Source of the DNA: Streptomyces profundus
Lineage (GTDB): Bacteria > Actinomycetota > Actinomycetes > Streptomycetales > Streptomycetaceae
DNA: 64,000 nucleotides
NCBI RefSeq assembly: GCF_020740535.1
Contig: NZ_CP082362.1
Location: forward strand, 5,082,501-5,146,500
Direction of reading: 5' to 3'
The position numbers and the translations under genes are program-made. Below, in pieces: positions 53,901-63,252 of the stretch. How positions within the stretch are numbered: the stretch's first letter is position 1; each line of letters opens with the position of its first letter. The notes below the pieces were generated by a model that was given only the letters and a program-made list of their open reading frames with translations, did no database searches and was not told where the DNA came from.

Positions 53901-54111
53901 TGGGCGCGGTGCGCAGGGCGTAGCGGGGCCACGGCGGCGGGTCCTGCGCGGGCAGGAGAGCGCCGGCGGTGGTGGCGGTGGTGGCGGTGGCGGGGTCGAA
54001 GGGGCCGAACGGGTCGACGGGGGCGAACCTGAGATGGGGCGGCAGCACGTTCGGCTCGATGGACGGCGGCGGTGGCACGCACGGCGCCCCCTCGTCGGTG
54101 GGCCCGGTCAT
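50923..54111 (-). CDS. RHS/YD-repeat protein without a C-terminal toxin
   Basis: This 1062-residue protein has a Pro-rich N-terminus, a DUF6531-like domain (about 75-200: LPGVLPLVLARRHHGRTRAGRAFGAVW), then about 30 YD repeats (RYDxxGRL type, WERGPLGL, YAYDQSRRMVRYTDRAG). The shell-closing core is DEETGLFYDFHRGHRPYDP. The chain stops 28 residues after that core (LAPLPHPTHPFTGEAAPSP), where family members usually carry a variable nuclease or other toxin. No immunity gene follows. It has no signal peptide. It may be an orphan shell, a truncated toxin, or a donor for recombination with toxin cassettes. Confidence 0.9.
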   Translation of the reverse strand: MTGPTDEGAPCVPPPPSIEPNVLPPHLRFAPVDPFGPFDPATATTATTAGALLPAQDPPPWPRYALRTAPSGLDPVRGRPRLEAEDVRLPGVLPLVLARRHHGRTRAGRAFGAVWASTLDQRLLLRESSVLLVAEDGRLLTYPSPRPGSGRPVLPFHGPHWPLTWDGAPGGPITVRRADTGHTLRFRPLPCGPGAELPLTSLADGRGNHLALRHDAFGRPVEIVHSAGYRLGIDNGEGGRVAAVRLLNAPDAPALLRCRYDEEGNLTEAENAAGAVESYAYDQSRRMVRYTDRAGDTFRYGYDGNGRVRAVEGPGGLLSRTVSYAGRRTTVTDALGHVWTFERNTRGHLVAETDPLGNTTRYVRDREGRPRTVTDPLERATAYRHDRLGNRVESHFPDDTRATTRYDPRGRPLAHIAEDGGTTLLTWDGQGRLESVTSPVGRVTRLGHHAGGGLATLTDPLGAVWRYACDRAGLPTAVTDPAGETTRLERDHLGAVVRIISPQGERLCLERDALGQITALRHPSGAVERWTRDAGGRPLTHTDAAGRTTRWERGPLGLCLAVCHPDGRVVRYRHDREGRPTRITDPTGRDWEYVHDAAGRLVEAADLGDRPIRLRHDAAGQCVGWTNGAAQRLSLRFDARGRLVERRTELDRELFHYDPVGRLIGAESTETTLARTLDGSGSVLAETVNGRTVSMRYDAAGRRTARRTPSGTETTWAYDAVGRVVALRVDQHAVALELDASGRESGRAIGGSGALRQSWGPAGRLAGQTLLSGSSRRHRTWEYGVDGRLWRTTDEVAGTVEFARDPAGRPVLVRDRTGPHPYSYDALGQLTGDGRKFEGPLLVVDTEGVSYRHDARGRVVAAPRKLPSGSVGSCLYTWDALDRLTDVVMPDGRHWHYVHDPLGRRVAKQLLDGFGEVEERVLLDWEDALPAEQTYPDGTVTSWHWVPGDHRRPLAQTGRFGSSSPVFHGIVTDPDGSPTELVDARGDIAWRRRATPFGAPTGLGSDTAHCPLGFAGQLYDEETGLFYDFHRGHRPYDPTNARYLAPLPHPTHPFTGEAAPSP

Positions 54112-54320
54112 GCGCAGTCCTTCCGCCCGGCTCGCTGTCGGTTTGTCGTACACACCGCTTGTCGTGCGCACCGACGGTAAGCCTGGGCGTGCGAGCGTTC
54201 AACAGGCGTTCGGCACAACGGACTTGACTGTTAGGGTGTGCCGGTTGTCACCCGCCCCAGCGTCCCGATCGCTCGACCGCCCCGTTGCTCATGGTCACCG
54301 GGGCGGGACTGGATGGATCC

Positions 54321-54944
54321 ATGGCGCAGGGGGAGTCGCTGGGCGAGCGCCACCGCCTGATTCGCGCGGTCGGCTCCGGGGGCATGGGCGTCGGCCACGA
54401 GGCGTGGGACGAGCTGCTGGACCGCCGAGCCGCCGCCAACAGGCTGCACCGATCGGTCGCCGAGGGCAGCGTCGACGAGGGGCGGTTCCGGTACGAGACG
54501 CGCGCGTCGATCTCTCGTCGCTCCGCAGGGAGTTCGAGACCCTCCCGTGGCAGGCCGCGCGCGCGGTGGTCATCGGCATGGCCGAGGGGCTCGGCGCCGT
54601 GCGCCGCGCCGGCGTGCCGCACCGGGACGTCAAACAGTCCAACGTGCGGATCGCGATGGTCGGCCGCGTGGTGCCGGGGGGCTTCGGGCTCGCCCGGATC
54701 ATCCACCTTCGCGCCGCGACTCGAACTCTCCGAGCCGCTGGCCGACTCGGGGCGGGCCAGGGAGGCCGTCGAGGTTCTGGAGCGGGCGTTCCACCAGACC
54801 AGGGAGACCACCGGGCCCGAGGCCGTCCAGGTCTGCCGTCGGCTGGCCGAACCGCTCCAGGGGTCGGGCAGCCACGTCCAGGCGTGCGAGGTGCTCATCC
54901 ATGCCCTGGATCTGGTCGACTCGCGTTCCTCCCCGCCTGGTTGA
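54321..54944 (+). pseudogene. decayed Ser/Thr protein kinase with TPR remnant
   Basis: Remnants of a Hanks-type kinase lie in two frames. From 54321: LGERHRLIRAVGSGGMGVGHEAWDELLDRRAAANRLH, matching the Gly loop and the region of the ATP-binding Lys, which is now Asn. In the next frame near 54550: AVRRAGVPHRDVKQSNVRI, the catalytic HRD loop, then GGFGLARI in place of DFGLA. From about 54720 the first frame resumes with TPR-like helices (REAVEVLERAFHQTRETTGPEAVQVCRRLAEPL). At least two frameshifts and lost catalytic residues show it is dead. Confidence 0.8.
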
Positions 54945-54966
54945 CGCCCCCGGGCTCTCCGGGCGG

Positions 54967-55935
54967 CTACTCGGGTGGGCCGGGGCCGTCGGGGGCCGCG
55001 CCGGCGTTCGCGCCGTCCAGCGGGGCCCGCTCGCGACGGCCCCTCGGTATCAGGCGCCGGCCGTGCGCCATGGCGGCCTGGGCGCGCTCGGACTCCGCGA
55101 CCCGCTGGGCCGCCTGCCGGGCGGCCCGCCCGCCCTGCGCCGTGTAGTGCGCGGTGAGATGTGCCGTGCGCTGCGCGGTGGCCCGCATCAGCCCGCCGCT
55201 CACCGCCGTGCCGGCCAGCCGGTCCGCCAGGGAGCGCCGCGCGCCCAGCGCCGCCGGTATCCCGTTGGCCAGGAAGGCCACCACCGCCAGCACCACCACG
55301 AACCCCGCCAGGAGGAACGCGCCCCCCACCAACAGGCAGCAGGCCAGGGCCAGCAGGCCCACATCGGCGATCGACGTCACCCCCGCCCGCACGGCGGCCG
55401 AGCGCCGCGCCGGCCGGCTGGGCGCCGCGGCCCCGTCAGCCGCCGCCCCGTCAGCCGTGGCCGGCACCACCCGCAGCCCGAGGAGCGCCTTGCCCAGCGT
55501 GGTGCCGGTGAACGCCAGCGCCAGGAACTGGTAGAGGAACGTGCCGAGCACCAGCAGCGCGAAGCCCTGTTGGACCGCGCGCAGCGAGCGGTTCCAGAGC
55601 GACTCGCCCAACGCCTGGCCGGCGCCGGCCAGATCGCCGCCCGAGGTGACGACCTTCCACACCCCCGTCTCGGCCAGCCCCGGCGCGTCCGTCAGCATCG
55701 CGCTGACGCGGTTGAACGTGAGGAAGCCGAGCAGCACCGCGAGCGTGATCACCAGGGAGAAGTCCACCACCCAGGCCAATCCGCGCCGCCAGCCCGACGC
55801 CCGCGCCAGCGCCGGCGGCTGGCCGCCGAACCCCGGCCCTACGGCGCCGAACCCCGGCCCTACGGCGCCGTGTCCCGGCGCATCGGCGCCGTGCCCCATC
55901 GCATCGGCGGCCCCCGCCGCCCCCGCTGTTCGCAT
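54967..55935 (-). CDS. RDD family membrane protein
   Basis: This 322-residue protein has three to five hydrophobic helices. RDD features are the first-helix Asp in GLAWVVDFSLVITLAVLL, FLYQFLALAFTGTTLGKALLGLRVV and, later, SLADRLAGTAV, where Arg-Asp is conserved. The N-terminus is a Gly/Pro linker built from four 21-bp tandem repeats (GPGFGAV). The C-terminus is Ala/Arg-rich. The ATG at 55935 follows GGGGGA; a GTG 24 nt upstream is less well placed. Function unknown. Confidence 0.88.
   Translation of the reverse strand: MRTAGAAGAADAMGHGADAPGHGAVGPGFGAVGPGFGGQPPALARASGWRRGLAWVVDFSLVITLAVLLGFLTFNRVSAMLTDAPGLAETGVWKVVTSGGDLAGAGQALGESLWNRSLRAVQQGFALLVLGTFLYQFLALAFTGTTLGKALLGLRVVPATADGAAADGAAAPSRPARRSAAVRAGVTSIADVGLLALACCLLVGGAFLLAGFVVVLAVVAFLANGIPAALGARRSLADRLAGTAVSGGLMRATAQRTAHLTAHYTAQGGRAARQAAQRVAESERAQAAMAHGRRLIPRGRRERAPLDGANAGAAPDGPGPPE
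55825..55908 (-). repeat. four 21-bp tandem repeats in the RDD gene
   Basis: The unit GCCGAACCCCGGCCCTACGGC occurs perfectly at 55825-55845 and 55846-55866, then diverged at 55867-55887 and 55888-55908. In frame it encodes a 7-residue Gly/Pro/Ala/Val repeat in the cytoplasmic linker before the first helix. Copy number may vary between strains. Confidence 0.9.
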
Positions 55936-56083
55936 CCCGATCCCCCGACCAGTGCTCACTCCGCCGAACGCCGCGCCGATCCGGCCACCGCGCTCAGCTC
56001 CACCCCGAAACCCCCGGAACCCTTACCGCTCCGGAGGCCCTTATCGTAGCGACCCCCACCGACAACGGCCCCCGTTCCAGGGC

Positions 56084-56794
56084 TCAGACGGGCTGTCCCA
56101 CCGGCCGGATCGTCACGGTGTTCACATCCACTCCCGCCGGCTGGTCAAGGGCCCAGACCACGGAGGCGGCGACCTCGTCCGCGCTGAGCAGCCGGCCCGC
56201 GGGCAGCTCGCCGAGCCCGTCCCAGAACGGGGTCTCGACGCGGCCGGGCGCGATCAGCGTGACGCCGACACCGTCCGCCGTCACCGCCCTTCGGGCGTTC
56301 TCGGCCAGCCCGGTCATGGCCCACTTGGTGGCCCCGTAGAGGTTGCCCGGGGTGTTGACCAGGCCGGCGACGCTGCCGACCAGCACGATCCGCCCCGCCG
56401 AGGTGCGGAGCGCCGACAGGGCGGCCCGGATCAGCAGCGCAGGCCCCAGCACATTGGTCAGCACCATTTCCCGCCACTTTTCCGGGTCGCCGTCGACGAC
56501 CGTGTCATGGCTGGTGACCCCCGCGTTGGCGACCACCGCGTCGAGCCGCCCGAAGCGGTCGATCGTCGAGGCGACCGCCTCGCGCACCGACGGCCAGTCG
56601 GAGCTGTCGCCGACGATGGTCAACAGCCCGTCGGGCGCCTCGAGTTCCCGCTCCAGGGCGGCCAGCCGCTCGGCCCCGCGCCCCAGCACGGCGACGCGCT
56701 GCCCGGCCGCCAGCAGCCGGCCGGCCACCGCAGCGCCGATGCCGCTGCCGCCCCCGGTGATCAGCGTCACCGACGTGTCGTTCTCCGTGCTCAT
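56084..56794 (-). CDS. short-chain dehydrogenase/reductase
   Basis: This 236-residue classical SDR has the nucleotide motif TGGGSGIGAAVA near residue 13, NAGVTSHD, VGSVAG with the catalytic Ser and LYGATKWA with Tyr-x3-Lys. The end (LLSADEVAASVVWALDQPAGVDVNTVTIRP) is typical of the YdfG/serine-dehydrogenase-like group. The ATG at 56794 has GGAGG 8 nt upstream. Substrate unknown. Monocistronic. Confidence 0.9.
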   Translation of the reverse strand: MSTENDTSVTLITGGGSGIGAAVAGRLLAAGQRVAVLGRGAERLAALERELEAPDGLLTIVGDSSDWPSVREAVASTIDRFGRLDAVVANAGVTSHDTVVDGDPEKWREMVLTNVLGPALLIRAALSALRTSAGRIVLVGSVAGLVNTPGNLYGATKWAMTGLAENARRAVTADGVGVTLIAPGRVETPFWDGLGELPAGRLLSADEVAASVVWALDQPAGVDVNTVTIRPVGQPV

Positions 56795-56965
56795 CCGTTC
56801 GCCTCCGAACCGTCTCAGTCGCTCGTCGGGCGATCGCCCGTACCGCTGGAGTCCAGCAGTTGGAGCGCGCTCGATGTCAACCGTCCGGGTCCGGCGGGAA
56901 CCGGCCGGCCCGTGCCGCGCGTCCTGTGGGCAACGGATCAGCGCGGCGTACGGGGGTACGGGCGG

Positions 56966-57582
56966 ATGACCAGTAACGGTGGATGGCGGGTCGCGTGCGG
57001 GGCTGGGGCCGCCGCCCTCCTGGTGGCGTTGGGCCTTCTGGTGCGCGACGCCGACGCCACGCCGGTGGACGGGGAGAGGCACGGGCCGGCCGCCGGCGAA
57101 CGGGGCGACGCCATCGGCGCGCCGCCCGATCAGGTGTGGTCGTGGCCGCGTTGAGCCCGATCGCCTCGCTCTGGGCGAACGAACAGCTGCCGATCAAGGA
57201 CGGTCTCTATCTGGCGTCGGGGGAGTCGGTCGCGGTCACGGCGGATCCGGAGACCGAGGCGGGCGTGGTGTGGGGGACGCCGTTCGACCTGGCCGCCGAG
57301 CTGCGCGCCGACCCGGAGTGGGTGACGACGGTCGATATCACCACCCGGCTCCCGGTGCCGGACCTTGGCCTGGTGCTCTGCTGCGGCTTCGGCTCCTTCG
57401 GCTCCGAGGGTTTCGCCGCCGCGACCGGGCGCGAGGGCGAGCTGGCCTGGGTGCTCTACCTCCAGTATCAGAACCCGTTCCTGGGGATCGGCGTCGACGA
57501 CGGCCGGGTGACGTTCACCTCCACCTCCGGCTTCCGCGTGACGCTCGATATCGACGCACCGCTCGACAGCACCTCACCGCCG
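56966..57582 (+). pseudogene. frameshifted secreted hypothetical protein
   Basis: An ATG at 56966 begins a signal-peptide-like N-terminus (WRVACGAGAAALLVALGLL) in one frame, which stops at 57154. Coding character then continues in another frame from about 57138 (VVVAALSPIASLWANEQLPIKDGLYLASGESVAVTADP) through CCGFGSFGSEGF and WVLYLQYQNPF to about 57582. No proper stop occurs there before the antisense ABC gene. A single indel near 57130-57150, real or a sequencing error, would explain it. Family not recognised. Confidence 0.6.
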
Positions 57583-57617
57583 CAAAGCAACCCGCGCCGG
57601 CCGCCCGGTCGTCGACC

Positions 57618-58605
<988 letters not shown>

Positions 58606-58613
<8 letters not shown>

Positions 58614-59646
58614 CGGCCAGCTCCTCCGCGAAGTGACAGGCCGACGTCCGTCCCGGCCCGGTGATCGTCAACGTCGGTGTCTCGGTGGCGCACCGCTCCC
58701 TGGCCAGCGGGCAGCGGTCGCGGAACGCGCACCCGGTCGGCACCGAGGTCGGCCTCGGCGGCGCGCCCTCGATCGACCGCAGTCGGCTGCCGCGCGGATG
58801 ACCGGCCGGCACGGAGTCCAGCAGGCCACGGGTGTAGGGGTGTCGGGGCGCGGCGAACACCTCGGCCGTCGGCCCGGACTCGACCACGGCGCCCGCGTAC
58901 ATCACCGCGACCCGCTCCGCCTGTTCCTTGACCACCGCCAGGTCATGGGTGATCAGAACCAGCGCCATATCGGTCTCCCGCCGTAGTTCGGCGAGCAGTT
59001 CCATGATCTGCGCCTGCACGGTGACATCCAGCGCGGTGGTCGGCTCGTCGGCGAGCAGCACGGTGGGGCGCAGCGCCACCGCCATGGCGATCAGCAGCCG
59101 CTGGCGCAGGCCGCCGGAGAACTGGTGCGGATAGGCACGGGCCCGCGCGCGCGGCTCGGGGACGCCCACCCGCTCCATCAGCTCGATCGCCTTCTCCCGC
59201 GCGGCGCGCCTGGACATCCGCTGGTGGATGCGGAACGGCTCGGCGAGCTGATCGCCCACGGTGTAGACGGGGTTGAGCGCGGTGAGCGCGTCCTGGAAGA
59301 CCACGGCCAGCCCCGGGCCGGCCAGGGCCCGGCGCTCCCGCGCGCCCAGCGACAGCACGTCGCGGCCGGCGAGTTCGACCCGGCCGCCGGTCACCTCGGC
59401 CACCGGGTCGAGCAGCCCGGCGACGGCCATCGCGGTCATGGACTTGCCGCACCCCGACTCGCCGAGCAGCGCCAGCGTCTCGCCCGAGTGGGCGGTGAAG
59501 CCCACCTCGCGCACCACGGGCAGCGGCCCCTCCGGCGTGCGGACCTGGACGGAGAGCCCGGACACGGCCAGCGCCACGGCCCCAGCGGCGGCGGCCTGCT
59601 GTGTTCTCCCAGCGTTCTCGGCGTTCTCAGCGTTCTCGGCGTTCAT
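58606..59646 (-). CDS. peptide-type ABC importer ATP-binding protein (DppD-like)
   Basis: This 346-residue ATPase has Walker A GESGCGKSM, FSGGLRQRLLIAMAVAL, LLADEPTTALDVT and the C-terminal GCAFRDRCPLARERC extension. The ATG at 59646 overlaps the DppC-like stop. The first residues are a low-complexity NAENAENAEN run produced by a 9-bp tandem repeat. It partners the DppF-like protein. Confidence 0.93.
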
Positions 59647-59647
59647 C
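59612..59647 (-). repeat. four 9-bp tandem units at the start of the DppD-like gene
   Basis: GCGTTCTCG, GCGTTCTCA, GCGTTCTCG and GCGTTCATC lie head to tail. They encode Asn-Ala-Glu repeats at the very N-terminus and include the start codon. Slippage would change N-terminal length without breaking the frame. Confidence 0.85.
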
Positions 59648-60644
59648 GGACTACCTCCTGGACGCGCCGTGCGCGCCGTTCGCGTCGGGGCACGGTGAGC
59701 CGCCAGCGCTGGGCCGGGTCGCCGGCGATCCGCGCCCAGGAGGCGAGGACCGTCGCCGAGACGGTGGTCAGGATGATCGCCAGCCCGGGGAAGACCGCGA
59801 TCCACCAGGCCGTCTGCAACTCCTGCCGCCCCTGCGCCACCATCAACCCCCAGGACACGTCCGGCGGTTGGATGCCGATGCCGAGGAAGCTCAGCGAGGA
59901 CTCGGTGAGCATCACGAAGCAGAAGTCCACCGCCGCCACCGTCAGCAGCGTGGGCAGCACGATCGGCAGCACATGGCGGCGGATGGTGGACCAGTTCCCG
60001 GTGCCGAAGGTGCGGGCCGCGTCCACGAAGAGCCGGCCGCGCAGCTCGGCGGACTCGGCGCGGGCGGTCCGCAGATAGATCGGGATGCGGGCCACGGCCA
60101 GCACCACGATGATGTTGGCGACGCTTGGCGTGAAGACATACAGCACCACCACGGCCAGCAGCAGCGAGGGGAAGCTGAGAATCACATCGGCGATGCGCAG
60201 TGAGACGTTCTCCCGCCATCCCCGGTGGAAGCCGGCCCACATGCCCCAGACCGAGCCGACCACCAGCGAGAGCAGCACCGCCGGCACCGCGACCGTCATG
60301 GTGGTGCCCGCCGCGACGACCAGACGCGCCAGCACGCTGCGGCCCAGCGCGTCGCTGCCCAGCAGGAACTCCCAGCCCTGGGAGGTGGAGAGCGGACGGA
60401 GGTTGACCGCGTGCAGATGCTGCTCCCTGGCCAGGTCGCCCAACAGCCAGGGGCCGAGCGCCGCGCAGAGCCCGACCAGCAGCAGCACCAGCGCCGCCAC
60501 CGTCGCCAGCCGGTCGCGCAACAGCAGCGCCAACCCGCGCCGCGCGAGAGACCGCCGCGCCTTCGGAACCGCTCCCGGAACGGCCTCCGAAGCGGGTTCC
60601 GAACTGGGTTCCGAAGCGGGCTCAGGTACAGGTGTGCTCGTCAT
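59643..60644 (-). CDS. peptide-type ABC importer permease (DppC-like)
   Basis: This 333-residue permease has a Pro/Glu/Ser-rich N-terminal tail (EPASEPSSEPASEA), a first helix, then FLLGSDALGRSVLARLVVAAGTT and the EAA loop FVDAARTFGTGNWSTIRRHVLPIVLP. It ends LSFLGIGIQPPDVSWGLMVAQGR plus a basic tail. Its stop overlaps the DppD-like start and its ATG overlaps the DppB-like stop. Confidence 0.93.
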   Translation of the reverse strand: MTSTPVPEPASEPSSEPASEAVPGAVPKARRSLARRGLALLLRDRLATVAALVLLLVGLCAALGPWLLGDLAREQHLHAVNLRPLSTSQGWEFLLGSDALGRSVLARLVVAAGTTMTVAVPAVLLSLVVGSVWGMWAGFHRGWRENVSLRIADVILSFPSLLLAVVVLYVFTPSVANIIVVLAVARIPIYLRTARAESAELRGRLFVDAARTFGTGNWSTIRRHVLPIVLPTLLTVAAVDFCFVMLTESSLSFLGIGIQPPDVSWGLMVAQGRQELQTAWWIAVFPGLAIILTTVSATVLASWARIAGDPAQRWRLTVPRRERRARRVQEVVR

Positions 60645-61567
60645 GCCAACTCCCCCTGCCTGACTCGGGCGTCCAGCAGCGCGTAGCAGATGTCGATGAG
60701 GATGTTGAGCGCGAAGATCGTCAGCGCGGTGATCAGCACGGCCGCCTGGAGCACCGCGAAGTCCCGCTGGAGGATGGAGTCGATCATCAGCTTGCCGATG
60801 CCGGGCCAGCCAAAGATGGTCTCCACCACCACCGCCCCGTTGATCAGTCCGACGGTCAGATCGCCGGCGACGGTCAGCGCCGGGGCGCCCGCGTTGCGCA
60901 GCGCGTGCTTGAAGATCACCCGCTGCTCGCTGGCGCCCTTGCTCCGCGCCACCTTGATGTAGGGCGCTGACAGCGCCGACACCATGGCGCCGCGCACCAC
61001 CTGGGTGAGCACGCCGAACGGGCGGATCAGCAGCGTCGCGATGGGCAGCACCCACACGCCGGCGCCGACCGTGCCCGAGGTGGGCAGCCACTCCAGATGG
61101 ACGGCGAAGATCAGCACGCCCATGATCGCGAACCAGAAGTCGGGGATGCTGGCGGCCGTCGCCGAGAGGAAGCTGGCGATCCGGTCCATCGGCGAGTTGG
61201 GCCGGTAGGCCGCCAGACTGCCCACCACCACGGCGCCGATGATCGCGAACAGCATGGTGAAGCCCGCGAGTTGGAGCGTGGCGGGGAAGGCCCGCAGCAC
61301 CGCTTCGGCGGCGGGCTGCGCGGTGCGCAGGGACTCACCGAAGTCCAACTGGACCAACTGCGCCAGATAGTCGCCGAACTGGACGAGCAACGGATCGTTG
61401 AAGCCGTGCTGTTCGGAGAACGCCTCCCGCATCTCGGGGGTGGCGCTCAACGGCAGATAGAGGTTGGCCGGATCACCGGTGAGCCGGGCCAGGAAGAAGA
61501 CGCCCAGGATCACGAAGAGCAGCGGCAGGGCGCTGGAGATGACGCGATGGCGGAGGAAGATCAGCAT
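60641..61567 (-). CDS. peptide-type ABC importer permease (DppB-like)
   Basis: This 308-residue permease opens with HRVISSALPLLFVILGVFFLARLTGDPA and has YIKVARSKGASEQRVIFKHALRNAGAP as the EAA loop and IFGWPGIGKLMIDSI after it. The ATG at 61567 is chosen because GAGG lies 6 nt upstream; a TTG 12 nt earlier would overlap the binding-protein stop. Confidence 0.92.
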   Translation of the reverse strand: MLIFLRHRVISSALPLLFVILGVFFLARLTGDPANLYLPLSATPEMREAFSEQHGFNDPLLVQFGDYLAQLVQLDFGESLRTAQPAAEAVLRAFPATLQLAGFTMLFAIIGAVVVGSLAAYRPNSPMDRIASFLSATAASIPDFWFAIMGVLIFAVHLEWLPTSGTVGAGVWVLPIATLLIRPFGVLTQVVRGAMVSALSAPYIKVARSKGASEQRVIFKHALRNAGAPALTVAGDLTVGLINGAVVVETIFGWPGIGKLMIDSILQRDFAVLQAAVLITALTIFALNILIDICYALLDARVRQGELA

Positions 61568-61575
61568 CGTGGACC

Positions 61576-63144
61576 TCAACTCCCGTTCGCGGGACGCATC
61601 TCGGCCAGCCGCATCTCGTCGTTGGTCGCGGCGTCCGGCGTGTAGCGCACCTCGGGCGAGAGCGCGATGATCCCGGTCATATGCGCCAACACGGCGTCCC
61701 TGACCACCTCGTCGTTCTGGTGGGCGAGGGCCTCGGCGAACGTGGTCTCGCGCTCGGCGTCCGAGGAGAGCTCGGCCCGGTGGATCAGCTCGTCGAGCGC
61801 GGGCGTGCCGTAGCTGCTCTGCGCGCCCTCGCTGCCGTAGATCTGGTCCATGGTGAACGCGGCGTCGCCCGCCTGGTTGCCGTGCTGCGCCTGGAGCAGG
61901 GTGGGGCCGATATCGGCGGGGAAGGGCCGCAGCAGGTACTCCATCCAGGCGTTGACGTCGAGCATCTGGATCTCCACGCTGAGCCCGGCCTCCAGCAGCC
62001 CGTTCTGCGCCACCTCGACGGTCTCGGCGGCCTTGGGGTAGATGCCGTTGCGGCCGATGATGGTGATGGTGCGATCCACCGGGACGCCGTCGGCGCGGGC
62101 CTCGTCGACCAACTCCCGTGCGCGTTCCGGGTCATAAGGCCAGGCGGGGATGTCGGGGTTGTGCCCGGTGACGCCCTCGGGGACCAGCTGGGCGGCGGGC
62201 TGGCCGAGCCCGGCGAAGACAGACGCGATCAAGCCCTCCTTGTCGATCGCGTAGTTGATGGCCTGTCTGACCCTGATGTCGTCGAGCGGCGGCTGGGTGG
62301 CGTCGATCCGCAGATACGACGTCTCGTTGTTGGGGAACTCGACGGCGAACTCGCCGGCGCCGTCGGCGGGGGCCAGACCGACCGCGATATCGGCCTCGCC
62401 GCTGGAGACCATCGCGGCCCTGATGCTGCCCTCGGCGCGCCAGGAGTAGAGGGCGGCGGCATAGGCGGGCGCCTCGCCCCAGTACTCCTCGTTGCGGGCG
62501 AGCCGCAGATTGATTCCCTGGTTCCACTTGTCGATCCGGTAGGGCCCTGTGCCGATCGGCTCGCGCACCTTCCTGGTCGAGTCGGTGCTGGTGGGCACGA
62601 TCTCCACGAAGGAGAGCCGCAGCGGGAGGATCGGGTCCTCCTCCTCCGTGGTGACCTCGACGGTGGTGTCGTCGACGACCGTCGCGCCGACCGGGTCCCC
62701 GAAGACATAGCCGGCGACATTGCAGTCGATGTCCGAGTTGACGGTGCGGTCGATCGAGAACGCGGCGGCCTCGGCGGTGAACGGGGTGCCGTCATGGAAG
62801 TCCACCCCCTCGCGGAGGGTGAAGTGCCAGGTGGTGGCGTCGAGTTGGGTCCACTCGGTGGCGAGCTTGGGCTCCAGCTCACCGGTCCCCGGATTCCGCT
62901 CGGTCAGCGGCTCGGTGATGTTGGAACGGGTGACCCGGCCGGTCGCGGTGAGCGACGCGTCGCACGGCTCCAGCGTGGGCGGCTCCTCGGGCAGCGCGAT
63001 CCGGACGGTGTCGGCGCCGGCGGCCGACGAGCCGGAGTTGGCGACCTGACAGCCTGTCAGCAGCAGCACTCCCACGCCGAGCAGCGCGGTGCGGCGCCGG
63101 CCCGGTGGCCCGGCGGTCAGGGGTGGGCGGAGAGGGGACTTCAT
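61576..63144 (-). CDS. family 5 solute-binding lipoprotein of the second importer
   Basis: This 522-residue binding protein has a lipobox (LLLTGC) near residue 30 and the SBP_bac_5 pattern: ITEPLTERNPGTGELEPKLATEW, WHFTLREGVDFHDGTPFTAEAAAFSIDR, then GTGPYRIDKW and IRVRQAINYAIDKEGLI. It delivers a substrate to the adjacent DppB/C permeases. The gene upstream is a DapA/KdgD-like enzyme, so the ligand may be a sugar acid or amino-acid derivative rather than a peptide. Confidence 0.93.
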   Translation of the reverse strand: MKSPLRPPLTAGPPGRRRTALLGVGVLLLTGCQVANSGSSAAGADTVRIALPEEPPTLEPCDASLTATGRVTRSNITEPLTERNPGTGELEPKLATEWTQLDATTWHFTLREGVDFHDGTPFTAEAAAFSIDRTVNSDIDCNVAGYVFGDPVGATVVDDTTVEVTTEEEDPILPLRLSFVEIVPTSTDSTRKVREPIGTGPYRIDKWNQGINLRLARNEEYWGEAPAYAAALYSWRAEGSIRAAMVSSGEADIAVGLAPADGAGEFAVEFPNNETSYLRIDATQPPLDDIRVRQAINYAIDKEGLIASVFAGLGQPAAQLVPEGVTGHNPDIPAWPYDPERARELVDEARADGVPVDRTITIIGRNGIYPKAAETVEVAQNGLLEAGLSVEIQMLDVNAWMEYLLRPFPADIGPTLLQAQHGNQAGDAAFTMDQIYGSEGAQSSYGTPALDELIHRAELSSDAERETTFAEALAHQNDEVVRDAVLAHMTGIIALSPEVRYTPDAATNDEMRLAEMRPANGS

Positions 63145-63252
63145 TGTTCCTCCTTGGTCGCGCCGGGACAGCGCGGCCCGTCGACGTCGTGTGCGGGGCC
63201 GCGTCCCAGGGCCTCTCGGCGGCTGCGGCGGCGCACACGGCGGTCTGTCGGG

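Noticed and set aside
63145..63252. An RHVDL leader before the second importer
   Set aside because: I read both strands of the gap and found no matching short ORF.
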